Notes under the pieces: model-generated
Seen by the model: only the letters and a program-made list of their open reading frames with translations
Databases searched by the model: none
Told to the model about the DNA's origin: nothing
Translations under genes and position numbers: made by a program
Assembly: GCA_949294095.1 (NCBI GenBank)
Contig: CASFFZ010000003.1
Location: 23,874-87,873 of the forward strand
Source: an uncultured bacterium
GTDB lineage: Bacteria; Elusimicrobiota; Elusimicrobia; Elusimicrobiales; Elusimicrobiaceae
DNA length: 64,000 nucleotides
Direction: 5' to 3'
Part shown: piece after piece, positions 26,475-34,526 of the stretch
Numbering within the stretch: position 1 is the stretch's first letter
Layout of the letters: each line of letters starts with the position of its first letter

Positions 26475-26559
26475 GGAGAGGTGTGTGAGTGGTTGAAACA
26501 GCAGGTCTCGAAAACCTGTAAACCGCAAGGTTTCGAGGGTTCAAATCCCTCCCTCTCCG
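26475..26559 (+). tRNA. tRNA-Ser (anticodon CGA)
   Basis: An 85-base type II tRNA with long variable arm. Acceptor GGAGAGG pairs with CCTCTCC, the anticodon stem CAGGT/ACCTG encloses CTCGAAA with CGA, and the T arm has GGGTTCAAATCCC. The 3' CCA is not encoded (G is followed by TAG), unlike the other three tRNAs in the window. Confidence 0.96.
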
Positions 26560-26588
26560 TAGATTTAAAGCCCCGCCGAAAAGCGGGG
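26551..26588 (+). repeat. 38-base direct repeat, copy 1 (tRNA-Ser 3' end plus terminator stem)
   Basis: Begins with CCCTCTCCG, the last nine bases of tRNA-Ser, and runs through TAGATTTAAA and the terminator stem. The identical sequence recurs at 26747-26784. Confidence 0.92.
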
Positions 26589-26596
26589 CTTTTTTA
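26566..26596 (+). terminator. Terminator after tRNA-Ser
   Basis: AAAGCCCCGC CGAA GCGGGGCTTT with six T residues. A second copy of this hairpin without the T run lies in the duplicated segment at 26747-26784. Confidence 0.88.
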
Positions 26597-26610
26597 TGCA
26601 TCAAGCTGGA

Positions 26611-26732
26611 GCGGCACAAACTGCTTTGTGCCGCGTCGGGATTTGAAAGGCGCAGCGATGTTTGGGTTTGCCCCGCAGGAGCAAGGCCCAAACCGCGAGC
26701 CCGGCCTGCAGGAATTTTCCGTCAGGAAAATT
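26611..26732. other. Cluster of hairpins between the two direct repeats
   Basis: The spacer holds a perfect 10-base inverted repeat (GCGGCACAAA, 26611-26620, with TTTGTGCCGC, 26625-26634), a weaker GTTTGGG/CCCAAAC pair, and a perfect 8-base pair AATTTTCC (26713-26720) with GGAAAATT (26725-26732). No coding signal is seen. It may be a palindromic repeat element or a small RNA. Confidence 0.6.
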
Positions 26733-26746
26733 ACCGGAAGGCAAAG

Positions 26747-26784
26747 CCCTCTCCGTAGATTTAAAGCCCCGCCGAAAAGCGGGG
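26747..26784 (+). repeat. 38-base direct repeat, copy 2
   Basis: Identical over 38 bases to 26551-26588, including the nine tRNA-Ser end bases. Upstream flanks differ (T in copy 1, G in copy 2) and downstream flanks diverge at the next base (C versus G). The arrangement resembles a tRNA attachment-site duplication or slippage remnant. Confidence 0.92.
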
Positions 26785-26840
26785 GTTTTGGTTTTAGCGT
26801 TCGTCGTTTGCAGGCAGCGGTTTTAGCAAACCAAATTTGT

Positions 26841-26846
26841 TAAAAT
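26841..26846 (+). promoter_or_regulatory. Extended -10 element, probable leaderless start of fmt
   Basis: TGT-TAAAAT is followed by seven bases and ATG at 26854, with no ribosome site. Confidence 0.5.
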
Positions 26847-26853
26847 TATATAT

Positions 26854-27810
26854 ATGAACAAACTGAAAACCATTTTTTTTGGAACGCCCGCCTTGTCCGT
26901 TCCCTATTTAGAACTTTTGCATCAAATGACCGACCTGCAGCTGGTCGTTACCCAGGCCGACAAACCCCGCGGCCGCGGAATGGAAATTTCTCCCTGCCCC
27001 GTCAAAAAACGCGCCCAGGAACTGGGTCTGCCGGTACTGTCTCCCGAAAAATTAAAAGACGCTTTTTCCCAAATTGCCGCCGTTCCTTTTGAGCTGGGGG
27101 TGGCCGTAGCGTATGGAAAAATTTTCCGTCCCGATTTTTTGGCTCTTCCCAAACTGGGCATTTTAAATGTACACTTTTCCCTTTTGCCGCACCTGCGCGG
27201 CGCCGCCCCGGTACAGCAAGCGCTAATCCAAGGATATACACAAACGGGCATTTCCATTTTTTGGATTCGCCCCGGCATGGACGACGGCCCCCTCTTTCTG
27301 CAAAAAGAAGCCCCCATCCTGCCGCAGGACAACGCCCAAACCCTGTTTGAAAAGTTAATCCCGCTGGGGCTTTCGGGCCTGCAAACGGCGCTGGAACAAA
27401 TCGCCCAAGGAAATCTGGTTCAAATTCCGCAACAGGGCGAGCCCACCTTGGCGCCCATGCTGCAAAAGGAAGATGCCCTGCTCCGCCCCGCGGAGCTTTC
27501 CGCCCAAGCCCTGCACAACCGCGTGCGCGGCCTGGCCTGCGGCCCCAAGCCAAAAGTCCCCTTTACCCATAACGGCAAAACGGAATGGCTGCAGCTCGTA
27601 AAAACGGAAATTTCGTCTTCGCCTGCCCAGCAAACAGCCGCCCCCGGCACCGTGCTCTGCATTGAAAGAAACCGCGGAATTTTAGTAAAATGTAAAGAAG
27701 GAAGTATATGGTTTAACGAAGTACACCCCGCCGGTAAAAAACCGATGGCGGCCGATGCTTTTGCCAACGGCCGCGGATTAAAACCGGGCGACGGAGCGTT
27801 TAGAGAATAA
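26854..27810 (+). CDS. fmt: Methionyl-tRNA formyltransferase
   Basis: A 318-residue enzyme that formylates initiator Met-tRNA with 10-formyltetrahydrofolate. It starts KTIFFGTPALSVPYLELL, has the catalytic block LNVHFSLLPHLRGAAPVQQA and MDDGPLF, and a C-terminal OB-like domain from about residue 205. It heads an operon with the PASTA protein (TAATG overlap) and rpe. The usual neighbour def is absent. Confidence 0.95.
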   Translation: MNKLKTIFFGTPALSVPYLELLHQMTDLQLVVTQADKPRGRGMEISPCPVKKRAQELGLPVLSPEKLKDAFSQIAAVPFELGVAVAYGKIFRPDFLALPKLGILNVHFSLLPHLRGAAPVQQALIQGYTQTGISIFWIRPGMDDGPLFLQKEAPILPQDNAQTLFEKLIPLGLSGLQTALEQIAQGNLVQIPQQGEPTLAPMLQKEDALLRPAELSAQALHNRVRGLACGPKPKVPFTHNGKTEWLQLVKTEISSSPAQQTAAPGTVLCIERNRGILVKCKEGSIWFNEVHPAGKKPMAADAFANGRGLKPGDGAFRE

Positions 27811-28811
27811 TGCCTGCTAACAACGACCAAAATTTTGAAGACTTTTTAAACAAAGCCAAAACCTCTTCCCGCACCAAGTGGGTGGTGGTGGGCTTAATCG
27901 TTTTGTTTTTTGCCGCGCTTATTTTTGTATCCATAGACTGGGTCTTCGGCGCGATAGTGCACACCCGCAAAGAAGTCTCCGTGCCGGACATTACCAAAAA
28001 ATCCATTACCCAAGCGTTAAATATGCTGGCCGCCAACAATTTGGCCATGAAACAAGCCGGGGTGGAGTTTGCCCAAAACGTACCGCCCGGGTCTATTTTG
28101 CGTCAAATTCCGTCCGCCGGTTCCACCGTGCGGGAAGGCCGCGTCATCCGCGTATGGATCAGCCAAGGGGACGAAATGGTGTTCGTTCCCAACATCGTAG
28201 GATCCGATTTAAGAAGCGCCCAGCTGGCCATACGTCAAGCGGGCCTGCTGGTGGACAAGGTGGACAACGCCTATTCGCTGACGTATGAAAAAGGGTTAAT
28301 CGTGGCCCAAAACCCCAAGCCGGACAGCATGGTGCAAAAAGGCGAAAAAGTTTCCCTCGTCCTTTCCAACGGCGCCCCGCCCGCCAGTGTGGTGCTGGTG
28401 CCCAACTTTAAAAGCAAAAAACTGGCCGAAGCCACCTTGTGGGCCAGCTCACAAAACATTAATTTAATTATTAAAGAAGATCCGAACTCCGTCTTCCCCA
28501 ACGGGACTATTGCCGAGCAGCGCCCGGAGGCGGACAGCCAAATCGCGCCCGGAACCAATTTGGAAGTAATCGTCAGCCGCCGCGCAACGGCCGACAATGA
28601 AAAGAGCTATCACCTGCACTACGAAATGCCGCAAGGCAAAAATGCCAGCCGCGTGCGTGTCGTGGTGGAAGACGCCACGGGCGAAATGGAAATTATGAAC
28701 GAAACCAAGCAGCCCGGCTCCAAGATTGACTTGGAAATCCCCTATACAGACCGCGCGGCCGTACGGGTATTTGTAGACGGCATCTTGGTGCGCGAACGGG
28801 AAGTGGAATGA
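27810..28811 (+). CDS. Membrane-anchored PASTA-repeat protein without kinase domain
   Basis: A 333-residue protein: cytoplasmic N-terminus (about 23 residues), one membrane helix (VVVGLIVLFFAALIFVSI), then three PASTA domains at about residues 57-122 (VSVPDITKKSITQALNML), 123-192 (VFVPNIVGSDLRSAQLAI) and 197-262 (VLVPNFKSKKLAEATLWA), followed by a C-terminal beta-rich region. PASTA repeats bind peptidoglycan fragments or beta-lactams in PknB kinases and PBPs; here neither catalytic partner is fused. Its ATG overlaps the fmt stop and its stop overlaps the rpe start, so it is tightly co-translated. Confidence 0.9.
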   Translation: MPANNDQNFEDFLNKAKTSSRTKWVVVGLIVLFFAALIFVSIDWVFGAIVHTRKEVSVPDITKKSITQALNMLAANNLAMKQAGVEFAQNVPPGSILRQIPSAGSTVREGRVIRVWISQGDEMVFVPNIVGSDLRSAQLAIRQAGLLVDKVDNAYSLTYEKGLIVAQNPKPDSMVQKGEKVSLVLSNGAPPASVVLVPNFKSKKLAEATLWASSQNINLIIKEDPNSVFPNGTIAEQRPEADSQIAPGTNLEVIVSRRATADNEKSYHLHYEMPQGKNASRVRVVVEDATGEMEIMNETKQPGSKIDLEIPYTDRAAVRVFVDGILVREREVE

Positions 28812-29503
28812 TGACCCCTTCCAAAATGCCTGCCGCAAATGGTAAAATATCTGTTGCGCCTTCTATCTTGTCGGCCGATTTATGGCGTTTGGGAGAAGAA
28901 GTACAGCGGGTGCAAAAAGCCGGTGCAGACTGGCTGCATATAGACGTGATGGACGGGCATTTTGTGCCGAATTTAAGTTTCGGGCCGTCCGTCGTCAGTT
29001 CTTTGAAAGGGAAAACCGATTTACCGTTAGACGTGCATTTGATGGTGGAAGAGCCGATGCTGTTTGTAGAACCTTTTGCCAAAGCCGGCGCCGATTTGCT
29101 GACCGTGCATATTGAAGCAAAAGACGAAATCCCGGCGGTATTGGAAGTAATCAAAAAGCTGGGAGTCAAAACCGGCGTTTCCATCAAACCCAATACCGAC
29201 CCCGGCCTCTTGGAGCCGCTGCTGGACGGATTGGATTTAATTTTAGTAATGAGCGTGTACCCCGGTTTCGGCGGGCAAATTTTTCTGCCGGAAAGCGAAG
29301 GACAAATTAAACGGGTACGCGAATTAATCGTACGCTCCGGCCGGAACATCTGGCTGGAAGTAGACGGCGGCATCAACCCGCAAACCGCCCCTTTGGCCGT
29401 GCAGGCCGGGGCCGATGCGCTGGTAGCCGGCAGTGCAATTTTTAAAGCCGCGGACCCTGTATTGGCCCTCAAGCAAATCAGACAGGCGGCCCCGGAAATT
29501 TAA
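28808..29503 (+). CDS. rpe: Ribulose-phosphate 3-epimerase
   Basis: A 231-residue TIM-barrel enzyme of the pentose phosphate pathway. Motifs: VAPSILSADLWRLGEE, DWLHIDVMDGHFVPNLSFG (metal and catalytic Asp), LDVHLMVEEP, MSVYPGFGGQIF, and LEVDGGINPQTA with the second catalytic Asp. The ATG overlaps the PASTA stop (ATGA). About ten extra N-terminal residues precede the usual family start. Confidence 0.95.
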   Translation: MMTPSKMPAANGKISVAPSILSADLWRLGEEVQRVQKAGADWLHIDVMDGHFVPNLSFGPSVVSSLKGKTDLPLDVHLMVEEPMLFVEPFAKAGADLLTVHIEAKDEIPAVLEVIKKLGVKTGVSIKPNTDPGLLEPLLDGLDLILVMSVYPGFGGQIFLPESEGQIKRVRELIVRSGRNIWLEVDGGINPQTAPLAVQAGADALVAGSAIFKAADPVLALKQIRQAAPEI

Positions 29504-29511
29504 TTATCAGT

Positions 29512-29533
29512 CTTTTACCGATAAGGGTAAAAG
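29512..29533 (+). promoter_or_regulatory. Hairpin in the leader of rpsP
   Basis: CTTTTACC (29512-29519) pairs perfectly with GGTAAAAG (29526-29533), just before the AAGGAGAG ribosome site of rpsP. No T run follows, so it is not a standard terminator; a leader or processing element is possible. Confidence 0.45.
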
Positions 29534-29551
29534 CATACAAGGAGAGTCATA

Positions 29552-29800
29552 ATGGCAGTAGTTATCAGATTACAAAGAGTGGGCAAAAAATCCCAGCCCC
29601 AATACAGAGTGGTAGCGATTGAAAAATCCGCCGCGGTGGGCAAGGAAGCCAAAGAAGTGTTGGGCCAGTATCACCCCTGCAACCCGAACGTGGCCGAACA
29701 AGTAAAATTGAATATGCCCAGAGTGGAATATTGGATGAAAGTAGGCGCCAAGCCTTCTGAAACCGTGGCCAGCTTGATCAAAAAAGCCAGCGCCAAATAA
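29552..29800 (+). CDS. rpsP: 30S ribosomal protein S16
   Basis: An 82-residue S16: AVVIRLQRVGKKSQPQYRVV at the N-terminus, GQYHPCNPN in the middle and KVGAKPSETVASLIKKA at the end are all typical. It has a strong AAGGAGAG site. It is first of the rpsP-khpA-trmD-rplS cluster. Confidence 0.97.
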   Translation: MAVVIRLQRVGKKSQPQYRVVAIEKSAAVGKEAKEVLGQYHPCNPNVAEQVKLNMPRVEYWMKVGAKPSETVASLIKKASAK

Positions 29801-29815
29801 GTCTGCGGGGCGTTT

Positions 29816-30046
29816 ATGAAAGAACTTGCCACACTGCTTTTAAAATCGCTTTCTTCCGCACCCGAGAATGTGGTGGTGGAAGAGCGAGTGGAGCAGAATA
29901 AAGTTTATCTGTCCACCAAGGTGGACGCCGCCGACAAAGGTAAAGTAATTGGGAAAGACGGCTGCATTATTAAAGCCGTACGCACGGTGTTAAATGCCGC
30001 GGCCGCCAAACAGGACAAGAAAGTTACCTTGAAGTTGGAAGATTAA
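29816..30046 (+). CDS. khpA: KH-domain RNA-binding protein KhpA
   Basis: A 76-residue single KH domain. The GxxG loop is in GKVIGKDGCIIKAVRTVL. KhpA proteins bind RNA, often with KhpB/Jag, and are usually encoded between rpsP and rimM-trmD. Here its stop overlaps the trmD start (TAATG) and rimM is missing between them. Confidence 0.93.
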   Translation: MKELATLLLKSLSSAPENVVVEERVEQNKVYLSTKVDAADKGKVIGKDGCIIKAVRTVLNAAAAKQDKKVTLKLED

Positions 30047-30762
30047 TGAAAATAGACGTTATCACCGCTTTTGAGGAAATGATAGACAACACGCTCTCCC
30101 ACAGCATTGTCGGACGGGCGAGAAAAGCGGGGATAATCAAATTGGGAACGCTCAGCCCTCGCGCGTTTGCCGAGGACAAGCATAAAACCATTGATGACCG
30201 TCCCTACGGCGGCGGCCCGGGAATGCTGATGAAAGCGGAACCGCTTTACCAGGCTATTTCCAAGCTGCGCAAAAAAGGATCGTACGTCATATTAACCAGC
30301 CCGCGCGGCCAAGTGTTTAACCAGGAACTGGCTAAAAAACTGGCCAAAAAGCGCCACCTGATTTTTGTGTGCGGGCATTACGAAGGGATAGACGCAAGGA
30401 TTTATCCCGAGGTGGATTTGGAAGTATCATTGGGCGATTTTATTCTTACCGGCGGCGAACTTGCGGCCTGCGTGATGATAGACGCCATTACCCGTTTGCG
30501 TCCGGGGACTTTCAAGAAAGAAGGCGTAACGTCTTCGGAGTCGTTTGAAGGGCATTTGCTGGAAGCTCCGCAATATACGCGGCCGGAAGTATGGCGCGGG
30601 CGGAAAGTGCCGGCGGTGCTTTTAAACGGAAACCATAAAGAAATAGAAGCGTGGAAACACGAACAAGCTTTAGCATTAACCAAACAGTTAAGACCCGATT
30701 TGCTTGAAAACGCCTCTCTAAAGCCAAAAAAGGTCCAAAAGAAAAAGATTCGGAGGAAGTAA
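30046..30762 (+). CDS. trmD: tRNA (guanine-N1)-methyltransferase
   Basis: A 238-residue SPOUT methyltransferase that makes m1G37 in tRNA. The knot motifs are present: [64 protein letters not shown]. The C-terminus ends in a Lys/Arg-rich tail ([13 protein letters not shown]). It is coupled to khpA and five bases ahead of rplS. Confidence 0.97.
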   Translation: MKIDVITAFEEMIDNTLSHSIVGRARKAGIIKLGTLSPRAFAEDKHKTIDDRPYGGGPGMLMKAEPLYQAISKLRKKGSYVILTSPRGQVFNQELAKKLAKKRHLIFVCGHYEGIDARIYPEVDLEVSLGDFILTGGELAACVMIDAITRLRPGTFKKEGVTSSESFEGHLLEAPQYTRPEVWRGRKVPAVLLNGNHKEIEAWKHEQALALTKQLRPDLLENASLKPKKVQKKKIRRK

Positions 30763-30767
30763 GTTTT

Positions 30768-31169
30768 ATGAATATCAACGAAATTAAACACAATCTCAAA
30801 ACCAATATTCCGGTTTTCAAAGCCGGCGACACCGTCAGAGTCAAAGTCAAAGTAGTCGAAGGCGACAACGAAAGACTCCAAGCTTTTGACGGCGTAGTCA
30901 TCGCCCGCAGAGGAAGCGGAATCAGCGAAACGTTCACCGTACGCAAAATTTCGTTCGGCGTAGGGGTGGAACGCATTTTCCCGATTCACTCCCCCCGCGT
31001 GGACAGCATTGAAGTACTCAAAGTCGGCAAGGTCAGAAGAGCCAAGCTTAACTACTTGACCAAACTCTCCGGTAAAGCCGCCCGCTTGCAGGAACTGAAA
31101 AAAGTAGTTCCCGCCACGGGTGAAGCCGAGGCTCCGGCCGCCGAACCTGCCAAAGAAGAGGCGAAATAG
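30768..31169 (+). CDS. rplS: 50S ribosomal protein L19
   Basis: A 133-residue L19 with [38 protein letters not shown] and [14 protein letters not shown]. The C-terminus carries a short Glu/Ala/Pro-rich acidic extension (about 18 residues) beyond the usual end. It closes the cluster and is followed by a strong terminator. Confidence 0.97.
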   Translation: MNINEIKHNLKTNIPVFKAGDTVRVKVKVVEGDNERLQAFDGVVIARRGSGISETFTVRKISFGVGVERIFPIHSPRVDSIEVLKVGKVRRAKLNYLTKLSGKAARLQELKKVVPATGEAEAPAAEPAKEEAK

Positions 31170-31200
31170 TTATCCTCACGGAATAACAAACTCCGAACAT

Positions 31201-31234
31201 ACCCCCGCGGTTACTAGTCCCGCGGGGGTTTTTT
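31201..31234 (+). terminator. Terminator of the rpsP-rplS operon
   Basis: ACCCCCGCGG pairs with CCGCGGGGGT around an eight-base loop, followed by a six-T run. Confidence 0.92.
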
Positions 31235-31357
31235 ATGCGGGGCGGAGGAAAGCGGCCACGGCCCCATCGGCCGGCCGCGGGCGTCTGGTAAAGCCGCCCG
31301 CCCCAGACCCAGAGGGGGCTAGGTCTTTTGGCCCTTTTCTCCGGGTGTTTTCTAAGT

Positions 31358-31363
31358 TAAGAT
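31358..31363 (+). promoter_or_regulatory. -10-like element before the secreted unknown gene
   Basis: TAAGAT lies six bases before ATG at 31370, with no ribosome site. An ATG directly at 31364 is in the same frame, two codons upstream. Confidence 0.4.
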
Positions 31364-31369
31364 ATGAAT

Positions 31370-32638
31370 ATGAAAACATTTTCCTCGGTTCGGCTCACTT
31401 CGTGTTTACTGGCGCTGTTGTTAACGGCGCAGCCGGCGGTATACGCCCAAAAACTTTCCCGCAAAGCGTTGCGCGCCTTACGGGCGCAGGAAGCGGCAGA
31501 AATTAAAAAAATGGCCGATTTGGCGGCGGAAGCTTCCTCCAGCAACGCGGCCTTCCGCGCGCTGCAAGGCACGACATTGGCCGAAATACATGCCGCCTCC
31601 CGTTTCTCCAAAAACGCGGGTGATCCCCGTTCCAAGAAATCGCGCCAACGCTTTTTTGAGAACCAGGGCAAACTCGTCAGCGCCGAAGAAATCCGCCAAG
31701 CCGTCCACATTTCCGTCCCCGCGGCGGCGCACGGCAAGAAAAAACGCCTTCCTTTTGATCCGCTTAAAAAAGTGCATCAATTGGTAAAATCGGAAAAAAA
31801 TCCCTTAAAAGCCCTCCGCGCCCTCCACCAATTGGAAGACAACCACAAAGGTTATTTTTTCTTTTCTTTGTTTGCCAGCAGTTATTACGGCAACCATTTT
31901 TCCGTCCTCACGCCCCATTTAAAAGAATTGTTTAAAAAAATAGAAAGCCTGCATAACCATGCCTTAGAAGTGCGTGTGGTAAAGCGGATGCGCTTCCTGG
32001 CCGACAACCGGGATTACTTCCGCGCCGCCTTTGCCCCGAACATTCCCAAACAGGGCATGCGCATTCGCTACACCAAAGACATTGCCAAATTAACGCCAGA
32101 CGGTTTTAACTCCCGAAATTTGGTTTTTTCTTTTGAGCGGAAAATGAACCCCGGCCAAAACAATGCCTCCATTCGCCACATCAACGCCCACAGCACTTTC
32201 CCCGTGGGGAAAGACAAAGTTTTTCCCATCTATCAGTATAACGGCCCCTACGAATACCTGCCCCTTTTGTACCGTTATTTGTTAAACGGGAATCATCCCA
32301 AGAAAGAGCTTACCGTAATTCTGGACAAAAAAGCCAAAGCCATGGCTATTTATAACGAAGACAAAACCCTGTGGCTGCGCATCACGCCGCATGAATACTC
32401 TTTTCCGGAGCGGCTGCACCTGCACTTAAACGAAATACGTACGGCGGAAATAGAAACGCTGTTAGGGCTTGTGCAAGAGGAAACGGTCAATTTCAATTTG
32501 TCCATTCCGCTGGCGCCGCCGGCTAATTTGCCCTCGCATAACCGCAGCGAATTTTTATACAACGAAATGATTCTTAAACCCGTGCAGCACTTTAAGGGAA
32601 ATGCACGTATCAAAATTATAGAGCGCGATATTTTCTAG
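31370..32638 (+). CDS. Secreted protein of unknown function
   Basis: A 422-residue protein (or 424 if started at 31364) with signal peptide: a short basic start, LTSCLLALLLTAQPAVYAQ, cleavage near AYAQ. Residues 30-120 are Ala/Arg/Lys-rich helices; the rest is mixed alpha/beta with many aromatics (NHKGYFFFSLFASSYYGNH) and ends in an amphipathic beta segment (NARIKIIERDIF). No domain is recognised. The general make-up (signal peptide, Ala-rich helical start, then a Tyr/Lys-rich domain) resembles the larger secreted unknown at 18580-21471, but I cannot show homology by eye. Confidence 0.75.
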   Translation: MKTFSSVRLTSCLLALLLTAQPAVYAQKLSRKALRALRAQEAAEIKKMADLAAEASSSNAAFRALQGTTLAEIHAASRFSKNAGDPRSKKSRQRFFENQGKLVSAEEIRQAVHISVPAAAHGKKKRLPFDPLKKVHQLVKSEKNPLKALRALHQLEDNHKGYFFFSLFASSYYGNHFSVLTPHLKELFKKIESLHNHALEVRVVKRMRFLADNRDYFRAAFAPNIPKQGMRIRYTKDIAKLTPDGFNSRNLVFSFERKMNPGQNNASIRHINAHSTFPVGKDKVFPIYQYNGPYEYLPLLYRYLLNGNHPKKELTVILDKKAKAMAIYNEDKTLWLRITPHEYSFPERLHLHLNEIRTAEIETLLGLVQEETVNFNLSIPLAPPANLPSHNRSEFLYNEMILKPVQHFKGNARIKIIERDIF

Positions 32639-32667
32639 CAATCCGCTAAGACGGGTTCAATTCGTGA

Positions 32668-32673
32668 TATAAT
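32668..32673 (+). promoter_or_regulatory. Extended -10 element, leaderless start of rnhB
   Basis: TGA-TATAAT is followed by ACATTT and ATG at 32680. No Shine-Dalgarno sequence. Confidence 0.6.
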
Positions 32674-32679
32674 ACATTT

Positions 32680-33321
32680 ATGTCCACACCTCTGCAAGAT
32701 TTTGATAAAAAACAAGCTATCCGCTTAGAAGCTAATTTTATTGTAGGCATTGACGAAGCCGGCCGCGGCCCGCTGGCCGGCCCGGTGGTAGCCTGCGCCT
32801 GTTTTATTCCCCCCTCCATGGTTCCCAATTTTGAGGAAGTAAACGACAGCAAACAGCTGACGGAAAAAAAGCGGGAAAAGCTGTACCGGCAGCTTTGCGG
32901 CGGCGGGATTGCCTACGGCATCGGCTTTGCCTCGGCGGCGGAAATAGACCGGCTGAACATTTTGCAGGCCACGTTTCTGGCCATGCGCCGCGCCGCTTAT
33001 AAATTTTCCAATTTGCCCGATTCGGTGGCGTTAATAGACGGCCCCTACCCCGCCGCCGGCCTTGCCATGCGCCAAGAGCCCGTAGTGGACGGAGACGCCA
33101 AATCGCTCGCGATTGCGGCAGCCAGCATTATTGCCAAAGTAACCCGGGATCATTATATGAATATCTTGGACAAACTCTACCCCGGCTACGGGTTTGCCGG
33201 CCACAAAGGCTACGGCACCGCCAAACACCTGCAGGCCCTGCGCACGCTGGGGCCTTGCCGGGAGCACCGCCGCAGTTTTGCCCCGGTCAGCAAATTGCTA
33301 AACCATCCCGTTTTGCCATGA
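32680..33321 (+). CDS. rnhB: Ribonuclease HII
   Basis: A 213-residue RNase HII that cuts RNA of RNA/DNA hybrids and misincorporated ribonucleotides. The catalytic DEAGRGPLAGP, NDSKQLTEKKRE, LIDGPYP and GDAKSLAIAAASIIAKVTRD blocks are intact, with HKGYGT near the end. It overlaps yraN by four bases (ATGA), a common pairing. Confidence 0.96.
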   Translation: MSTPLQDFDKKQAIRLEANFIVGIDEAGRGPLAGPVVACACFIPPSMVPNFEEVNDSKQLTEKKREKLYRQLCGGGIAYGIGFASAAEIDRLNILQATFLAMRRAAYKFSNLPDSVALIDGPYPAAGLAMRQEPVVDGDAKSLAIAAASIIAKVTRDHYMNILDKLYPGYGFAGHKGYGTAKHLQALRTLGPCREHRRSFAPVSKLLNHPVLP

Positions 33322-33677
33322 ACACCACCTTGAAAGGAAAATCCGGCGAAGACAGAGCGGCCCGTTTTTTACAGCAGGCCGGCTGCCGGATTTTGGAGCG
33401 GAATTTTTCCGCCCGCGGGGGTGAAATAGACGTAATCGCGGCAGACGGCAACACCCTCGTTTTTGCCGAAGTAAAAACCCGCTCTTACCAAGCGTTTGGC
33501 GGCCCGCTGGCGGCCGTTACCCCCGCCAAACAAAAACGAATTGCCCAAACGGCCCTGCAGTATGTGCAGGAAAGGGGTTTAAAATTTGATAGTATAAGAT
33601 TTGATGTGCTGTGCGTTTTGCCGGATCGGATTGAACACATTCCCAATGCCTTCTTTCCGCCCCGCACAACGTTATAA
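33318..33677 (+). CDS. YraN/UPF0102 family nuclease-like protein
   Basis: A 119-residue restriction-endonuclease-fold protein. It starts LKGKSGEDRAARFLQQAG, has GGEIDVIAADGNTLVFAEVK (metal-binding E-D and ExK residues), then RIAQTALQYV and RFDVLCV. The family sits next to rnhB in many bacteria; its function is not settled. The start at 33318 overlaps the rnhB stop, so a longer reading frame upstream was rejected. Confidence 0.9.
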   Translation: MNTTLKGKSGEDRAARFLQQAGCRILERNFSARGGEIDVIAADGNTLVFAEVKTRSYQAFGGPLAAVTPAKQKRIAQTALQYVQERGLKFDSIRFDVLCVLPDRIEHIPNAFFPPRTTL

Positions 33678-33698
33678 AATTCCTGACGGAGGAAAATT

Positions 33699-34520
33699 AT
33701 GACCCAACTGGCGCAAGTAAAAAAAGCAGCCGCTTTTTTAAACAAAAAAACAAAAAATTTTAAACCGGAAATCGCCTTAATCACGGGTTCCGGCCTGGCG
33801 GGTTCCATCCCCCCCTTGGAAAAAGAAATCAAAATTCCGTATTCGTCCATTCCCGGCTTTTTGCAAAGCACCGTGCCGGGGCACAGCGGCAATTTAATTT
33901 TCGGCGTCTACAAAGGGCGCAAGCTGGTAGTCATGCAGGGGCGCTTTCACTATTATGAAGGCCACCCGATGAAGGATTTGGCCATTTCCATCCGCACGCT
34001 AAAACTGCTGGGCGTGGAAAAATTGCTTGTGTCGGCGGCGGTAGGGTCTATGGATTTAAAACTCAAACCCGGCTCGCTGTGCGTTTTGAAAGACCACATT
34101 AACTTTATGTGCAACAACCCGCTCATCGGCAACCACGACCCGGCGTTTGGGCCGATGTTTTTTGATTTGTCCGAAGCGTACGACAAGACCATGCGCAAAA
34201 CCGCGCTCGCGGCCGCCAAAAAAGTGGGCGTTACCGCGGGGGAAGGTGTGTATTTGGCGGCCACCGGGCCCAACTTTGAAACGCCGGCGGAAATCCAAAT
34301 GTTTAAAAAATGGGGCGCGACTGTGGTGGGCATGTCCGTCGTGCCGGAAGTGTTGGTGGCGCGGCAGTGCGGCATCAGCGTATTGGGGCTTGCGTGGGTA
34401 AGCAATATGGGCTGCGGCATTGAAAAGAAGCCGCTTTCCCATGCGCAAACCATCAGCGAAACCAAAAAGATTGAAGGAAAGTTCAAAAAACTGTTGGAAA
34501 TTCTGTTTGTAAAGTTATAA
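33699..34520 (+). CDS. Purine-nucleoside phosphorylase (trimeric, PunA type)
   Basis: A 273-residue phosphorylase splitting inosine/guanosine-type nucleosides. ALITGSGLAG, VPGHSGNLIFG, MQGRFHYYEGHPM, DHINFM, YLAATGPNFETPAEIQMF, and GMSVVPEVLVARQCG followed by WVSNMGCG match the low-molecular-mass PNP family. A GGAGG site precedes the ATG. It is followed by a strong terminator and works in purine salvage together with GMP reductase (56858-57961). Confidence 0.93.
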   Translation: MTQLAQVKKAAAFLNKKTKNFKPEIALITGSGLAGSIPPLEKEIKIPYSSIPGFLQSTVPGHSGNLIFGVYKGRKLVVMQGRFHYYEGHPMKDLAISIRTLKLLGVEKLLVSAAVGSMDLKLKPGSLCVLKDHINFMCNNPLIGNHDPAFGPMFFDLSEAYDKTMRKTALAAAKKVGVTAGEGVYLAATGPNFETPAEIQMFKKWGATVVGMSVVPEVLVARQCGISVLGLAWVSNMGCGIEKKPLSHAQTISETKKIEGKFKKLLEILFVKL

Positions 34521-34526
34521 CACGCT

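Noticed and set aside
26344..26691. Minus-strand open frame across tRNA-Ser containing GRDLNPRNLAVYRFSRPA
   Set aside because: This is the well-known false translation of a tRNA-Ser gene; the cloverleaf explains the sequence.
26481..26843. Plus-strand 120-codon open frame over tRNA-Ser and the duplicated segment
   Set aside because: It overlaps a certain tRNA and the hairpin array; codon use is not coding-like.
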